From Nectonema munidae (Eukaryota; Nematomorpha; Nectonematoida; Nectonematidae), in the NCBI GenBank assembly GCA_030549495.1, contig JAUIRK010001052.1, positions 744,001-808,000 on the forward strand: a DNA stretch of 64,000 nucleotides, in the 5' to 3' direction. Under the pieces are notes generated by a model. The model was not told the origin of the DNA. It saw nothing but the letters and a program-made list of their open reading frames with translations, and searched no databases. The stretch's first letter is position 1. Every line of letters begins with the position of its first letter. This document shows positions 46,141-57,935 of the stretch, in pieces. The translations under genes and the position numbers were made by a program.

Positions 46141-47249
46141 AATCAATGTCAAATATATAAACATAAAAATAACTTCTACTTGCAGTATTTCTCTGGTAAT
46201 TATTTTCTTAATTTATTTAATAAACAAACTTTAGGTGTTTAATTCACTCAAAATATTTCATTCTGCAGTAACTTATGTAACTCGATAGGACCTCCATCTT
46301 TTTAGCTAAAAATTCGTTATCGGCTCGTAGTCTCTACGTCATATTATAATTTACAATATGTAATTTTAGTATTCATTCTATGATGATCCTTTCTTGGTAG
46401 CTCTTTTTTCATTAGAAATTTATATTCTTCAATGTGTGTTCGAAATTTTTTTTATAAGGATAAAATTACTTTTTTCCTCTCTCAAAGCATTCTGATTAAA
46501 GAATCTTCTTGATGATCTTAGACTTTTTTATCAGTATCGTGTATTTTATTATCAGGCCTGAATATTTTTCAACCAATCTTATTTCAAAGGATTTTTTTCT
46601 AATGAATCATTCGTGATGTTGATTGTTCAATTACAAAAAGTTGTCAACGTTCTTCATCTAAAAAAGACACAAAAGGAAAAAGATGGACAAATTCAATTTA
46701 AATTAAAAATATCTTGATAGTGACTAAATTCTCACATATTGGCATCTGTGCCATTTTTGATAAATCTGACCTATTCTAAATTTTCAGATTTCCTACCCAT
46801 CTTAGCTAAATGTTAACTGTAATCCTAGATGATAAGCTATACATTTAAATATTTTTTATTTGTAAAAGTGGAACTTCTTTTTCACAGTCAAAATCTTTTT
46901 TGAAGCACCTAATTAAACCACTTCCTAGTTCATTAGAACTTGGTAGATCTTCCATTTAGTTAAGATACATATTTTTTTAAATAATTTGTTTTGATCCTTT
47001 TCAATTAGTTATCAACTTGCTTCCTTCTCTCATACTAATCTTCAAAAGATTTTATAATACGTTTTGTTTTTTTTAATAAATATTTCATACTCAAGATTAT
47101 TGTAGAAAGTATTATAAGCCAAAATATACAAAAAAAAAGTATATTTTTACTATATAAATATGCAGCCATTTTTTGAAAATTTTTTACAGAACTGTTTTTC
47201 AGGCATACATTACTAATTCAATTGCCACTTCGAGATATTTTTTAACCGT

Positions 47250-48200
47250 ATTATCCAAAATCCAGTACAGAAATAAAATAAGCATAGTCGATTTGGTATA
47301 AAACAGATATTTTATTTTTTTGAAAATATTTTTGAAGACAGTATCTAGAAGTAAACCGCAAATCTGATTCAAGCTTTCAGATATTTTAAAATCATAAATG
47401 CCAAACCTGAGTCCAAAAATGAAACCAGCATCTTCCATTTGGCATAAAAACACATATTTTATTTAATCAAAAATATTTCTGCAGACATTAGACGTAAATC
47501 GAAAATTTGTTTGACACTTTCAGACATTTAAAAACTCTAAATGTAAAAAATGATTTCAGAGATAAAAATTATGATGGTCGAATTGGTATAAAAACATATA
47601 TTTCATGTAAAATTAGAGAGAATCTTTTGGGATATAGTTTTCAGACATAAACCGCAAATTTGATTGACACTAGCAGTAAAACCTCTAAATGCGAAAACTG
47701 TGTTCAGAAATGAAATCATCATGATCTATTTGCTATAAAAACAAATTTTAGAACTAAACGCAAATTTAATTGATACTTATATGTATTTTCAAATTCAAAC
47801 TGCAAAAATTGAGTCCATAAATGAAAATGGTTGATTTGGTATAAAAACATATATTTAATTGTAAAATTTGAATGAATGTTTTTGGAGACAATTTTTAGAA
47901 GTAAACCGCAAATTTGATTAACACTTATAGGTATTCTCACATCCTAAATGTAAAAAATGAGTTCAGAAATGAAAACAACATGGCCGATTTAGTATAACAC
48001 ATATATTTTATGTAAAATGTGAAGGAATGTTTTTGGAGAAAATTTTCAGAAGTAAACCGCAAATTTGATTAATACTTATAGGTATTTTAAAATCCTAAAT
48101 GTAAAAAATGAGTCCAGAAATGAAAACAGCATGACCGATTTAGTATAAAAACATATATTTTATGTAAAATTTGAAGGTATATTTTATTAGATATATTTTT
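47250..48200 (+). repeat. satellite 2 units in PB-III, diverged
   Basis: About six units sharing GTAAACCGCAAATTTGATT, ACTTATAGGTATT, AAAATGAGT(T/C)CAGAAATG and GTATAAAAACATATATTT. This is an older-looking form of the 151-bp monomer of 21.5-33.1 kb. The duplicate is at 62,951-63,900. Confidence 0.8.
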
Positions 48201-48550
48201 GATCAATCAAAATTTTGATTGACATTTTCTAAAAATTAGCCATGATTATTATTGAAAAAATTAAATATATAAAGTGTTATGCGTTCCAAACTGTATATAA
48301 TTATAAGACTCTTTAATTATGATTTACAAAAAAATGATTTTTTTTCTGGCATGAAGTTTTTAAACTGTTTTTGCCTAACTTTGAGGTGGTGATTTCAAAG
48401 CTGTTCACAGATTTGCTTCATCATATATAACGTTTATTCTATCCATATTTGAATTTATCTACAGATTGTGGTATTTGATCTAGATAAGATAGTTATTTTT
48501 AACTTATAATAATTTTCTTACTTTTTCAGATTAAAACTGTTAATCTAACA

Positions 48551-48712
48551 ATGACTTCAACATCTCGTAGAAGAAAGTGCTTGAAAGAACCAGATATGTT
48601 CTATTACATTTGCCTATGGTTCGGAGAGAAAGGACAAATCCTTTAGATAAGTGCTACGCCTGCCTTGCCAATACTAATGTTTTGAATGAGAAAAACAAAT
48701 ATATGCAATAAT
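48551..48712 (+). pseudogene. relic of a Cys-rich multicopy transposon-associated family
   Basis: An ATG-led frame reads MTSTSRRRKCLKEPDMFYYI then C, recalling the KC---PD-FCYICG start of an arthropod multicopy family of unknown function. The next frame reads LPMVRRERTNPLDKCYACL and ends in NEKNKYM, recalling that family's later P-VWREP--H--DCYFCL---NKKNK block. The middle is deleted and the frame shifts. A T-rich CAG just upstream could be a splice acceptor. Assignment is by recall. Confidence 0.4.
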
Positions 48713-48719
48713 AATAAAG

Positions 48720-50620
48720 ACGACGAAACTTTATTCAATGGGATATCTGAGCCCTTTTCAAAGAATATCAAGTGTAAAGTGTGGAAAGAAGACTGAAGGG
48801 TTACTAACCGAAGAGAAGTTCCAGGATTGAGATAATATCATACAAACATAATATGCATACAAACAACTATACACGTATCATGGGAGAAAGTATTCATCAC
48901 ACTTGCCATTAAACTTGAAGAGAAGCCAGACAAGTTAGATTGAAATATAGCAGGTTTTGAATTAACACATCACATTTGGACGTTTCAACATTTGTTCATT
49001 TTTTCCTTTTTACTGCGTTCAACTCATTCATTCTCTCAAAACAAGTATTCTCCTAAGACTTTAATCACTGTATGCATTTCCTTCGATGCTAAGGAATTGA
49101 GTGGGGTAATCCGTTAGGTTCAATGACAATTCAGGCTAGCTAGATGTTTTCAAATTTAAGCATAATAACTCGTACTATTTATTCTCAAGCTTTCAAATTT
49201 TTATAAACTACAACTTCACAAAATAAATGAAGCCGCTATAAACTAGTAAGTCAATATCACTTTAGTATCATAAAAGTTGGCCCTAAAATGTGGTTTTTTT
49301 ATGTGTATTATTTGTGGCTGTCAACTGTCAGGTCGTCCTTTGACTCCTAGGGACTGTCTTGACCGCGGACTGTCAAATATCAACGAGTGTCAATTTTTTG
49401 TTTTTTAAAATTTTTTTAAATTTTATCAAATTTTTATTCTAAATAATTATCGAATTGCATATAACTTGTTTTTTTATTCTTTTGTATATAAATTAAATAA
49501 TTTTAAACTTATATGCATAGAAACCTATTATTCACAAGATATCAATGCGACGCGCCTATGACTCGAGGAAAATCTTTATCTTAACATAAATACTTATCTA
49601 TTTTGTTATAAGATTAACTTTACAATTCATGACGGTGCTCGGTAAAAATGCCCCCTGTAAAAATGCCCCCAGTGAAAATGCCCCAATCTCCAAATAGATC
49701 AAAATGCCCCTAACTTGCTAATAGGTCGAATTGCCCCTATTGTTTTTTGAGGATATTTAAAAAACTTTTTTGAGTTAAAGTTACAGTGATCTTTAAGTCA
49801 ATTATTTTATTTGTTCTTACCCTGCGAGCAAAATTTTATATTTTTCTCAAAGTTAAACACATCTTTTATATATTCGCAATTTGATCACTAAGTTACGCAG
49901 GTATTGCAAAAAACTGTGAATAACAAAATATAATAACATGAAAAAGTTAGAAACTCTTCTTTACACTCTATATTGAGTGTTCTCCAAGTTGATAGATAAC
50001 CATTTTTCCTTATTAAACAAGTAAAAATTCATCATTTATTTGATTTGTTTATCAAAATATTATAATTTAAAGAAAAATGTTTGAATTTCATTTTCAAATT
50101 AAAGAAAATAAATAAATACATTTTCCTCCTAATTATATTTAATTAAAAAGTCTGAATATAGTTAATTTTAACTACCATTATACAGTATTCTTATATCAAA
50201 ACTGTGAAATTAAGGAAGCTTGAACTTTTAATTAAAAAATTTAACGGGTTTATATTTTTAAAAGAAAAGATTTGAGAAATATGGTAGATAAGTGAAAAGT
50301 TTCAATACACAAACATTAAATTATCTATTTAACTTATTTTATCAAATTCATTGCTGCTTTTTTTGTTAACTACATTTACGTATAGAATTAAAAATTTTTG
50401 ATTTATAATGTCCTGTCAAAATTAGTTGGTAAAATTCATGAATAGATCTTGTAGGGAGAATTATACATATTACCCTGCAATTTTTGAATGAAGGACACTT
50501 GACAAAGAACATTGAAATATTATGCATTGAATTTGCCTCAAGCCAAATAATGCAAGATTTTAGTGCGTGAAATAAACTACCATTATGCAAAAATTTGTTA
50601 ACCTACTTTGTTTTAATTAC
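48720..50620. other. AT-rich region upstream of the M13 gene
   Basis: Apart from the phrase-like repeats at 49,640-49,742, no feature was recognised. Any promoter of the M13 gene should be in the last few hundred bases, but I cannot point to a clear core element. Confidence 0.5.
49640..49742 (+). repeat. degenerate short repeats of AAAATGCCCC
   Basis: GGTAAAAATGCCCCC, TGTAAAAATGCCCCC, AGTGAAAATGCCCC, ATCAAAATGCCCC and GTCGAATTGCCCC follow one another at 14-26 bp spacing. The spacing is irregular, so this is not a simple minisatellite. Confidence 0.75.
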
Positions 50621-50628
50621 GCAGAAAC

Positions 50629-52743
50629 ATGATACTTCTTTCCACTTTGATCTTCTTTCTTTCTATATATTTACGTAAATTTGCTAATTTTGGTATTGGA
50701 TGTTTAATGGAAAAAGAATGCAAGAGTGTTTCTGATAGTATACTGATGTACATGAACCAAGACGCAAATCCGTGTGAAGACTTTGCTGAATTTGCCTGCG
50801 GCGGTTTCAAAAAAGATTTCAAGAGTACAGAAAATTTTAATCAAATTAAAATTGCGAAAAATAATGTTTATAAGAGAATCGAAAGACTCCTAACGGATGA
50901 AAAAGTTGATAAACTGTTTGCGAAGTCTTTAGAAAAAATTGATCTAGACAAGGAAGCAAAGTTGTTTTACAGGCTCTGTGTTGATGTAAGGAGCGGAAAA
51001 AGGAGTTTTGGAATTAGCCCTTTGCGGCAATTTCTAGAAAAGAACAATTTACAATTTGTGTTCAAAGGTTACAATGATTTCAATAGAATTGCTGAAATGG
51101 AAGGTATCGAAATTTATTTGACAATTTCAGAACTTATCAAAAGTAATCCTTTTTTTTCGATAAATATTAATCCTAACTTGAACGATCCTACAAAGTACAT
51201 TCCCTACCTCGATAAAGTAAAGTCCAAGTTTGCCATCTTAGTGTTGCAAACAAAAAAACGCAAAAAGGTGAGAAAACTTTTATTTGATTATCATGTATTC
51301 CTATTATCAACAATTTATCCTAGAGTAAGTAAAGATAAGGTTAGGGAATCTGTGGATGAAATTTATAGATTTTATGATTCAAATTTTAATGTAGAAGAGC
51401 GCATAATCATTGACAACAAAGAAGTGTCTTTATTTGAGCTACAAGAAGAGAATGCCTTTATTGACTGGAGAAAATTGTTTAATGAGTTGACTTTAGGAAG
51501 TAAGAACGAAAGTGCGTATATCATAAAAAGTAGTGCCTACTTCCAAAGTGTGAGAGCAGCATTCGAAAGTATGCAAACAAAAAGTAATCATTTGCTAAAG
51601 AATATAATTGTGCTGAGCATCATTCACAATAATGTTAAACATTTGGATAAAAGTATATACATGCTTTATGATAAGATTCTGAATATGTTTAACAAGAAAC
51701 ATGATGAATATATTAAAGAGAGGTGTGTGCAGTTGGCTAAAAGTTTGTATGCTGAAACGATAGAAAAGTTATATATATGGGACAAACACAATGGCAATAG
51801 GCCTGTCAGTGATATTCGGAAAATTGTTGGAGACGTGCATGAAGAAGGATTGAAGTCTTTAAAACGTGTTAAATGGCTGAGTAATGATGTTAAAGAGATA
51901 GCAATAGCGAAGTTTAAGCGAATAAACTACAGAATTAGATTTCCAACTTATCTTGTCGAGAATCAAAACTTCAACGTAAGTAACAACATTAAAGGAAATC
52001 TAAGAAATATTTCATTTTTACACTTATTGTTAAATAGACAAATCACAACGAGTAAAGAAGAGCTATTAAAAAGTGAAAAAATTGTGAAGGAGGAAGACTG
52101 GGAAAACAGTGTTTTGGATGTGAATGGAAAATATTCACAAGTAAAAAACAGTGTAGAAATTCTAGAAGGTCTTCTGGTTCCTCCTATCTACGATGAAGAG
52201 TATTTCGTTTCAATGAAGTATGCAAAGATTGGCAGCATTATTGGCCACGAAATAGAACACTCTATAGATCATTTGGGTAGGCAATTTAATAAAGATGGAA
52301 AACGCTTAATGTGGTGGGATGAAAAGAGTTTACTGAACTACTATAAAGAATGCATCTGCATGACGAACCAATACAACTCCTACGATATTGACGGCAAGAA
52401 ATTCATAGACGAAAACATAGCAGACAACGCAGGGCTTGTTATTTCCTACAAAGCATTTAAAGGACGCCAGAGAAAAGATGAAATGTGCGATGATGAGAAG
52501 AGTGAAAAGAGACGAACTCAAGACGAATGCAAAATGCCATATAACCATGATCAACTCTTCTTTATCTATTACGCTCAGATATTTTGTGAAGTGTCTGCAT
52601 CTAAGCAAAAAAGTAGAAATTACGTTCCAGGAGATGTCAGGATTAGAGGCACTCTTTCTAACTTTGAAAGTTTTTCACTTGCCTTCAATTGTAGTGCAAA
52701 CTCCAAAATGAATCCACCACACAAGTGCGTTCCCTTTTATTAA
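50629..52743 (+). CDS. M13 family (neprilysin-like) zinc metallopeptidase, intronless
   Basis: M13 enzymes are membrane or secreted zinc endopeptidases that trim peptides outside the cell. This 704-codon frame starts with a hydrophobic segment (residues 2-15, ILLSTLIFFLSIYL), a signal peptide or signal anchor with almost no cytoplasmic tail. NPCEDFAEFACGGF (about 47-60) is the family's DPC-DFY-YACG-W entry. The zinc site is HEIEH (540-544), with the third ligand in ENIAD (595-599). QLFFIYYAQIFC and GDVRIRGTLSNFESFSLAFNC match the C-terminal lobe. The usual substrate-binding NAYY/NAFY motif appears as VNGKY (about 497-501), and the protein ends CVPFY in place of the common C--W. Length is near the 700-750 norm. 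There are no introns, and all sites needed for zinc are present. The ATG at 50,629 is chosen because it adds the hydrophobic leader; the next Met (near 50,707) would lose it. Confidence 0.92.
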   Translation: MILLSTLIFFLSIYLRKFANFGIGCLMEKECKSVSDSILMYMNQDANPCEDFAEFACGGFKKDFKSTENFNQIKIAKNNVYKRIERLLTDEKVDKLFAKSLEKIDLDKEAKLFYRLCVDVRSGKRSFGISPLRQFLEKNNLQFVFKGYNDFNRIAEMEGIEIYLTISELIKSNPFFSININPNLNDPTKYIPYLDKVKSKFAILVLQTKKRKKVRKLLFDYHVFLLSTIYPRVSKDKVRESVDEIYRFYDSNFNVEERIIIDNKEVSLFELQEENAFIDWRKLFNELTLGSKNESAYIIKSSAYFQSVRAAFESMQTKSNHLLKNIIVLSIIHNNVKHLDKSIYMLYDKILNMFNKKHDEYIKERCVQLAKSLYAETIEKLYIWDKHNGNRPVSDIRKIVGDVHEEGLKSLKRVKWLSNDVKEIAIAKFKRINYRIRFPTYLVENQNFNVSNNIKGNLRNISFLHLLLNRQITTSKEELLKSEKIVKEEDWENSVLDVNGKYSQVKNSVEILEGLLVPPIYDEEYFVSMKYAKIGSIIGHEIEHSIDHLGRQFNKDGKRLMWWDEKSLLNYYKECICMTNQYNSYDIDGKKFIDENIADNAGLVISYKAFKGRQRKDEMCDDEKSEKRRTQDECKMPYNHDQLFFIYYAQIFCEVSASKQKSRNYVPGDVRIRGTLSNFESFSLAFNCSANSKMNPPHKCVPFY

Positions 52744-52879
52744 GCGCTCAAATGCCATCAACGAACTTTCACTCAGCTATCTCGTTGATATTCTTACTTT
52801 CAACTCTATAAATGATTCAAGAAATTTAACTTTTATCACTTCACTTTAAAGAGAAATGCCTGCAAAGTATTTATGTATA

Positions 52880-53075
52880 ATTAAAACTTTTCAAAGTTAT
52901 AAACCATAATTGTTGCTATCTTTTTTTATTTTCTTCATTTTATTTTGAGATATGTCTGCTCAAACATGACATATATAACACGAAATCGTCCGTCAGACAG
53001 GTTAGCGAATATTTACGTACGAGGGGCTTATTAGTTTGTTTATATTTGATTATAATACAATTTTTTGCTAATAAA
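52880..53075 (+). promoter_or_regulatory. candidate polyadenylation signals of the M13 gene
   Basis: ATTAAA at 52,880-52,885 and AATAAA at 53,070-53,075 are the first such hexamers 3' of the stop codon at 52,741-52,743. In AT-rich DNA such hexamers are common, so this is a weak call. Confidence 0.3.
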
Positions 53076-53099
53076 AGCAAAGTTATTTGTTAGAATATT

Positions 53100-54115
53100 T
53101 ATTTAGTTTATTCGATGTTTCATAAAATTAATTGCCTTTAAAAGTTCGTCATATATTTTAGAAAAAAATTTGTATTGGGGGTTGATACAGAAGTTAGCAA
53201 CCAAATTTAATTCCCTCTCTCTGTCATGTGTTGACCTAAAAGTGCATTTGAGTGATGCAGCTACTCCAAAATTGTTCTCATTCATCAAGTTTAGGAAAGA
53301 GAAATTCAAATATTTGCCTTTATTACGTTTCCACCTCTTTATCTTACTTTAATCGTGTATACAGAATTAGAGTATTCAATAAAGCAGTATCAAGAGCAAC
53401 CGAATTAACTGTTTATTGTTATATTATGCGAGTGTTTCGTCAGAAAGTCCAAAAACTAAAGGTCTGAAAAACAAAATGTCCGAAACCACAAAGTAAGAAA
53501 AATGTAACTTCCGAAAATCAAAACTTCTGAAATCAAAACTTTCGAAAAGAAATTTTTCAAAAAAATAAATATATATTTATAGCATAGGATTTTGCAAATT
53601 TATGTTTATTCACATGCAAACCACCTACCCAACTTACCAACTTATAAAGGCTTAGCGCTAGAAAGACTTGTATTTAAAAGCCTCAACAGACTCATCTTCA
53701 ATTTGGTATACAAAATTTTATTAGACATGTATTCTGACTTCCCAAATTTTTGGAATCGTTGATTACTGGGAAACAGGATTAATTTTGAAAAAAAGTTTAA
53801 GGGATGCCAACTAGAAGGAAAAAGGACAGAGAATTTATATAAATTTGCTTACTGCTACCCTTGTCGTTCAAGATTAAATTTCATATTATTAGACGCTATA
53901 AAACAACAATTATTTATATAACCTATTTTGTGTTAACATTTACAGAGATCTTAGTTATTATGGTCATATAATTTAGCAACACGATCCTACATATTCTTAG
54001 TTAAATGGTATTTTTGGATCCACCATGATGGGGATGATTACAAATACATTTAAACTTAATTTTGGGAGTTTCTATGTCAATTTTTTTGGTCATAATAAAT
54101 ACGCAAATATGTTTA
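53100..54115. other. non-coding stretch with phrase-like repeats
   Basis: At 53,440-53,560 degenerate words AAAGTCCAAAAAC, AAAATGTCCGAAAC, AAATGTAACTTCCGAAAATC, AAAACTTCTGAAATC and AAAACTTTCGAAAAG follow one another, similar in style to 49,640-49,742. A 68-codon minus-strand frame at 53,103-53,309 is not recognised. Confidence 0.5.
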
Positions 54116-54121
54116 CTAGAG

Positions 54122-55150
54122 CAGTGTTTCCCAAACTGTGGTACGCGTATCACCAGTGGTACCTGGCGTCGATCCAAAGGTACGCGAATACTTTTGGGTC
54201 ATATACGATTTTAGTTAATTTTTAAAAAGGATGTCTGAATTTTTTTTTACCTTTTTCCACCTTTTTTCTTACCCATGACTTTATCATTGTTTATGTTATT
54301 ATTCAGAAAAATATATGACACAGAATACATAAAGTATGGTTTCTTCGAAATGGAACGCAATGAAACTCAGCTTGCTCAAACACCATCTTAAGACTAATCA
54401 GGCTGAAAAAATGGACCAAGGCCAGACTTACTTCCAGCGTATTGATGAGAATATGAAGCCGCAGTGCATGAACAAGACTGACGAGATCTATCAGAAGAAG
54501 GCAGGAATTGTGAAAGCATCCTATGATGTCTGTCTCATAGTAGTCAAAAGCATAGGGCGCATACCATTGCTGAGTCTCTCGTCATGCCAGAGGCAAAGAT
54601 ATTGGTCAACACATGGTTGGAGAGGAGGCATTGGCAAAGTTGGAGAGCTTTTTCGTCTCTAACAACACTGTACAGCGCCGTATCGAGGAGACGTCGCTCG
54701 ACATTGCCGACCAAGTGATTGAGGGAGTGAGAGCCTCAAAGTGTGGATTTGTAATTCAACTCGTTGAATCGATGGACGTCACCAACTACTCTCAAATCCT
54801 TGTCTATGCCCGCTTTACGCAGAATAATGCTACGAAGTCTGAACTACTTCTGAGCCAGAATCTGTCTAGAAAAAGGAAAGGAAAAATATTTTCAACTTTT
54901 TAGACAATTTTTTAAAGCAGAATAAATTGAATAGCGGAAACTTGGTCGGATGCAAGACAGATAGGTCTCCATCTATGCTCTGACGAATGTCATGCTGTGC
55001 CACCAAATGGCACCACTGTCCATTGTTTCATACACAGATTCTCTCTTTGTGTACGAAGAGGCCTTTCTTTGAACTGAGAGATGAACCTATAAAAAAGAAT
55101 AAAGAATATAAGAATGAATATCCTCAAGGAGATTATCGTCAGCTTTAAGA
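54122..55150 (+). mobile_element. hAT transposon relic (ZBED5/FAM200-like transposase)
   Basis: The left end CAGTGTTTCCCAAACTGTGG then TACGCG (54,122 onward) is an hAT-type terminus. The transposase follows in the same direction: a segment KWNAMKLSLLKHHLKTNQAE, then VSNNTVQRRIEETSLDIADQ, VIEGVRASKCGFVIQLVESM then DVTNYSQILVYARF, which is the family's S-NTV-RRI--M---I--Q----I--S-FF-IQLDES-D--- block. Further on are LVGCKTDRSPSML (family GICTDGAPAML) and TVHCFIHR (VVHC-IHR). There are several frame changes, one catalytic Asp position reads Val-Glu-Ser, and the C-terminal half is absent. It is inactive. Confidence 0.72.
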
Positions 55151-55159
55151 ATTGCATTT

Positions 55160-55920
55160 GTTTATTTAAAGTGGTATTCCAAATCAAGAAATTCCGTTTT
55201 CAACAGTTTAGTGCGTTGCATAGAACTAGATGGATGGCACAAGTAAGTTATTTATTCTTTCAAGATTTCACTTTTTAAATTAGAATTCCAAATGACAAAA
55301 AAGGGGAATGTTCCATCGATAGGTTTTCACTTTTTGCTGCACAGTACTATGTACAAAAATTGGTTTGAAACTATTCTTTCTCTTTCTGCATCGGAACCTA
55401 GGGTAGACTTTAAATACTTACCAACTCTTGTAAAATGTGAAGATAAAGAGGTTTCGTTTATAGACAGAATAAGTTCTTTCTAAACATCTGTGTTATTTAA
55501 GTGAAAATTCAGCCTCGTTTTCTTTTATAGATGACAAAGTACCAATTTTAATTAAAAATAAAATGATAGCATTAAAACCCCCAGAACCAAAAATTGTGGA
55601 CAGGGATAAATTGCCTGAACAGGATAATCAAATTATAACTTCAGCTAATATTGCATCAGAAAAAAGTAAAGAATTTTTCTTCAAATTATTTTTACCTGTT
55701 TCTTTTCTTGAAATAGACGTTAGATTATGGAAAGAAAATAATATTTCTAAACCGCTGAATCACGTATTGATAAAATTGAAATTGCTTAACGCTGAAGGAG
55801 CAATATCTTTAATTCAAGATTATGATAACCATTTGTAAAAGACGAAGAAGATTTTCAATGTCTTATTCAACTTGTGGAAAAATTAAGAAGAACATTTTCT
55901 TCTCAAGTAAGAAAATAAAA
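55160..55920 (+). pseudogene. relic of an unnamed multicopy protein family, C-terminal part
   Basis: Pieces in order: SALHRTRWMAQ (family HRARWMAK), FAAQYYVQ (F--QYYVKAW), a segment with DDKVPILIKNKMI (FFDD-V-IE-K--MV), then an open 91-codon stretch at 55,563-55,838 with FFFKLFLPVSFLEIDVRLWK (FF--F-LP-SFLE-DP--W) and a Tyr/Asn/His end. This is the C-terminal half of the family whose N-terminal domain is suggested at 382-693. The frame changes several times. It abuts the hAT relic on its left and ends about 150 bp before the duplication junction at 56,073. Confidence 0.45.
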
Positions 55921-57935
55921 AATAAATAAGCTGATTTCACATAAAATATAATTATATTATATATAATTTATAAACTTTTAATACAATTTTTATTGAAATA
56001 AAAATTTTGATAAAAAAACAAAAATCAATTTTTTTTATTTGATCAATTTAACAAGAGCATGGCTGCAACAAAAAATTTTTTCAAACGGATGTCTTTGTCC
56101 ATAGAAGAAATGAGCTTTTGCTGAATAAATCGTTGTAAAATTGGTAGAAAAGGAAAGGAAAAATCTAACAAGACTTTATTCGGAAAATGAGACTATTGAA
56201 ATAAACACAGAAGTCATAGTATACACCTTTTTTTAAACAAAATAGCATTCAAATTAGTCAACAAAAATCAGAATAGAATGAGGAAAAACTTGGAGTTAGA
56301 ATTAAAGCCAATGCTCGCAATGTTCACACATTAGAATAGAATTAGGATAAACTTGGGGTAGAGTTAAATTAGAATAGAAGCCAAATATTCGCTCGCAATG
56401 TTCACACCACAACACCAGTATCTGTTCCTGATTTTGACAGTGAGAAAATCTTTGATGTATTTCAATCTCCCTTCACTGAAGACATTTAATTTACATATGT
56501 ATATGTATACATACGTTCTTTTGTTGTAAAAAGTATTTTAAACCTCGTATACCACTTACTGGATTTGATTTTGTTATATACTGTTTTATATTTAAATATA
56601 GATATTTTTTCAATATTTACATTTTATATATAAATATATTTATTTTATAATAAATATCTTTTTATTTATTTCTTTACTCTCTTTTGGCCACTGTTAATTT
56701 CTCTATTAACGTGCAGGGATAATTAGCCATCTGGACAATACGGCCTCAAAGCCATATTAAGGGCCAAATTGGCCTGCTTCCGCTAGAAACCATGAAAGAC
56801 AAGAAAGCATTAGTATAGGAAGATAGTGGAAGAGGGAAATGGTGAAGCTTACAAAAATTGATTTGAAGCAGTATGCTTGAGCAGGGGGAGAGCGGTATGC
56901 GAAAAACGTAAACGTGTGTACAGGGGGAGGAATGGCCCAAAAATCTTTTATTCATTATGAGGTATGAAAGATAAAAGTAATATACTATAAATATAACCGA
57001 GGAATATAACATGAAAATCTTTATTAAAAAGAATCGTTCCACTCTAGAATATTTTTCCTTACATCTTCCCCAGAAAAGGCTTTTCCTTCGCTTTCTGCTT
57101 GACATCACATTCTAAAAGTTTTTATAAATTCAGATAATTATCAATGTAAAATTTAATTAAACTTAAGTTTTGTAGATTACACAAAGCAAAAGGTTTGGCA
57201 TTTTAATTTATATTTAAATTATACTAAAGTTTTTAGTTACATAAAGATACTTGAAAGTTTTCATAACCCATATATAATTTTTATATGGCACTTTTTAAGA
57301 GTAGCAAGGAATCCTTTCACTGCCGTCTCCTTGGCTAACACTTCGTTAACATGACATAAATTGCATCAAGACATTCACGCTGAAAACGAATGTAAAAAAC
57401 TGTAAATAAAATTTAGAAAAGCAAAATGAGGTGAATTAAATACTAGAAAGTAATTTGTTATAGTAATAGTAGCCGGTCGCGTGTTTGTTTCATTCTTCGC
57501 TCGAGACCTAGGGATAATGATCAGGTGAGTATGAATATCTCTAATTTTTAATTAATCACTTTTTAGACATCAATGGTTGTAAACTCCTAAATAACTTCAG
57601 ATTGTAACTTTATCTCAGCAGGCCGCATAAAAGAAGAAGATGAAGAAGATGATTTATTGATATCACATAAATATGAAACATGTAAAATATTAAGTGTAAA
57701 AATTTGATAAATTTGTATACAAATACAAACAAACAAACAAAATGACAATCAATAGTAATGATGAAAAAATGTGATAACAAGTACCTCAAAAGGTTTAAAA
57801 GAAACCCGCTTGGAGAAGTACTATAAGTGATTAAACTAAATATAACTCAAATGAATAAGAAAAAAAAAAAATAAATAATATATAAACAATCACAATTGAA
57901 AGACTTAGTAGTCTTCATATAATAAACTGTATCTT

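Larger units (their letters stand above)
40365..48299. repeat. segmental duplication, copy A (7.9 kb)
   Basis: From AAATTTTTTCAAACGG at 40,365 to CTGTATATA at 48,299 the sequence recurs at 56,073-64,000 in the same direction. Offset is 15,708 bp for most of its length and 15,701 after a poly-G tract that has 16 G here and 8 in copy B. The regions I compared differ by scattered single bases only. A 199-codon LINE frame is identical in both. Confidence 0.95.
45460..48300 (+). mobile_element. piggyBac-like element PB-III (in copy A), right end missing
   Basis: TTAA at 45,456-45,459 is followed by CCCTATTAGTGCTGGGC, the inverted match of the PB-II and PB-I right ends. A hairpin-forming G-tract/GGGGCGTAAAGTGCCCCCC follows. 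Then come diverged satellite-1 units (45,560-46,140), an interior of 1.1 kb without recognisable transposase, and diverged satellite-2 units (47,250-48,200). The unique right arm (GTGTTATGCGTTCCAAACTG) breaks off at about 48,303, where the other copies continue. Its satellite units are few and unequal, unlike the uniform PB-II array. Confidence 0.72.

Noticed and set aside
52330-52608. minus-strand frame within the M13 gene
   Set aside because: Shadow of the coding strand of a clear M13 peptidase.
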